The notes under the pieces are model-generated. The model saw only the letters and a list, made by a program, of their open reading frames with translations, searched no databases and was not told the DNA's origin. Shown in pieces: positions 63,339 through 64,000 of a stretch of 64,000 nucleotides of DNA. Origin of the DNA: Paracoccaceae bacterium (lineage in GTDB: Bacteria > Pseudomonadota > Alphaproteobacteria > Rhodobacterales > Rhodobacteraceae). Position numbers and translations under genes: made by a program. The stretch is taken from assembly GCA_004153385.1 (NCBI GenBank), contig SDAL01000003.1, forward strand, positions 124,001-188,000. The letters are read 5' to 3'. The number at the start of each line of letters is the position of its first letter. The stretch's first letter is position 1.

Positions 63339-64000
63339 TCATTTTCCGGGCAGGTCCGCGTCGGCTTTCAGGCGAAGAAGGTTCAGCAAGGCAACCGCAC
63401 GCATGTCGTCAAGCTGGCGGATGGAATGCCCCTCGCGCAAGGGACGCGTGGCATCGGCCATGTGCGCGATCAGTTCGGGCGTGATCTCGGGGGTTTTCAT
63501 ATCGTCCCACCAGCTTTGCATTGCAGGGCCCAGATGATCCAGCGCATGGGCCATGCCGCCGTCACCGCCCGCCAGCTCAAGGTTCATCAGCGGGCCCATC
63601 AGCGCCCACCGCAACCCCGGCCCGTGGGTGATGGCGCAATCCACATCCTCTGCGCTGGCCACACCGCTGGCGACCAGCTGGAGTGCTTCTGCCCACAGCG
63701 CGGCCTGCAGCCGGTTGGCGATATGGCCGGGCACTTCCTTGCGCAGCACAATCGGAGTTTTGCCCAGTGCTTCATAAAAGAGTTTGGCGGTGGCGACCGC
63801 ATCATCGCTGCCATGGTCCCCCTTAACGATTTCCACCAGCGGAATAAGATGGGGTGGGTTGAAGGGATGGCCGATCAGCACCCGTGATCCGTGCTGGCAG
63901 GCGGCCTGTATTGGTGTGATGCGCAATCCAGAGGAGCTGGAGGCCAGAATTACCTCGGGCGGCAACAGCGCATCCATCTTGGCAAAAAGCGGGATCTTGA
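63339..64000 (-). CDS. 3-hydroxyacyl-CoA dehydrogenase family protein, L-gulonate 3-dehydrogenase/lambda-crystallin-like (5' end outside window)
   Basis: The frame is open to the window edge, so this is the C-terminal part (about 220 residues) of a longer protein. GHPFNPPHLIPLVEIVKGDH and KEVPGHIANRLQAALWAEAL are the catalytic-His and dimer-interface segments of NAD-dependent 3-hydroxyacyl-CoA dehydrogenases; GVASAEDVDCAITHGPGLRW and AFMGP-like ALMGPLMNL point to the short lambda-crystallin/L-gulonate or L-carnitine dehydrogenase branch. The NAD-binding N-terminus is not visible. An internal ATG at 63977 is not the true start. Confidence 0.85.
   Translation of the reverse strand, partial: KIPLFAKMDALLPPEVILASSSSGLRITPIQAACQHGSRVLIGHPFNPPHLIPLVEIVKGDHGSDDAVATAKLFYEALGKTPIVLRKEVPGHIANRLQAALWAEALQLVASGVASAEDVDCAITHGPGLRWALMGPLMNLELAGGDGGMAHALDHLGPAMQSWWDDMKTPEITPELIAHMADATRPLREGHSIRQLDDMRAVALLNLLRLKADADLPGK

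Overview
This window looks like part of the chromosome of a high-GC alphaproteobacterium, most likely a Rhodobacterales (Roseobacter-group) organism. The inference rests on GC-rich codon use, tightly packed ATGA-overlapping operons, many ABC importers for organic nitrogen and sugars, an imuA-imuB-dnaE2 mutagenesis cassette, and the general make-up of the proteins. No taxonomic search was possible.

Layout. 1-9345: a (partial) GNAT protein, a class III aminotransferase, a D-2-hydroxyacid dehydrogenase, a haloacid-dehalogenase-like hydrolase and a complete oligopeptide-type ABC importer with a fused double ATPase, ended by a strong terminator. 9350-23467: an Lrp/AsnC regulator, two DadA-like FAD oxidoreductases, a LysR regulator, hydantoinase A and B subunits, a split [2Fe-2S]/FAD dehydrogenase of the HcnA/HcnB (opine-oxidase) type, two aldehyde dehydrogenases and a tartrate-dehydrogenase-like enzyme. 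Together these look like a catabolic route for a cyclic amide, amine or opine-like compound, taking nitrogen off and feeding a semialdehyde or dicarboxylate into central metabolism. 23468-24241: decayed DNA with a short duplicated piece of the neighbouring aldehyde dehydrogenase gene.

24241-43521: a sugar-acid oligosaccharide utilisation locus. It has one minus-strand operon (two permeases, GH88 unsaturated uronyl hydrolase, ATPase, YesL-like protein, two paralogous solute-binding proteins and an acyltransferase fused to a helical toroid domain) and one divergent operon (heparinase II/III-like lyase, a beta-sandwich protein, GntR regulator). A second pair of divergent units holds a DUF2264 protein with a LacI regulator, and a GH2 glycosidase. 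The lyase and glycosidases lack visible signal peptides, so imported oligosaccharides are probably degraded in the cytoplasm. Palindromes in both divergent intergenic regions are good operator candidates. A dead IS5-family transposase lies between the GntR and LacI genes.

43538-45235: decayed DNA with the remains of a ribose-type sugar permease. 45236-47020: a small Cys-containing exported protein and a PepSY membrane protein. 47545-53199: the imuA-imuB-dnaE2 cassette. 53391-55160: a small acidic protein, a decayed IS3-family element and tRNA-Leu(UAA). 55438-63028: a luciferase-like monooxygenase, alanine dehydrogenase and a second peptide-type ABC importer with separate ATPases. The window ends inside a 3-hydroxyacyl-CoA/L-gulonate dehydrogenase family gene on the minus strand.
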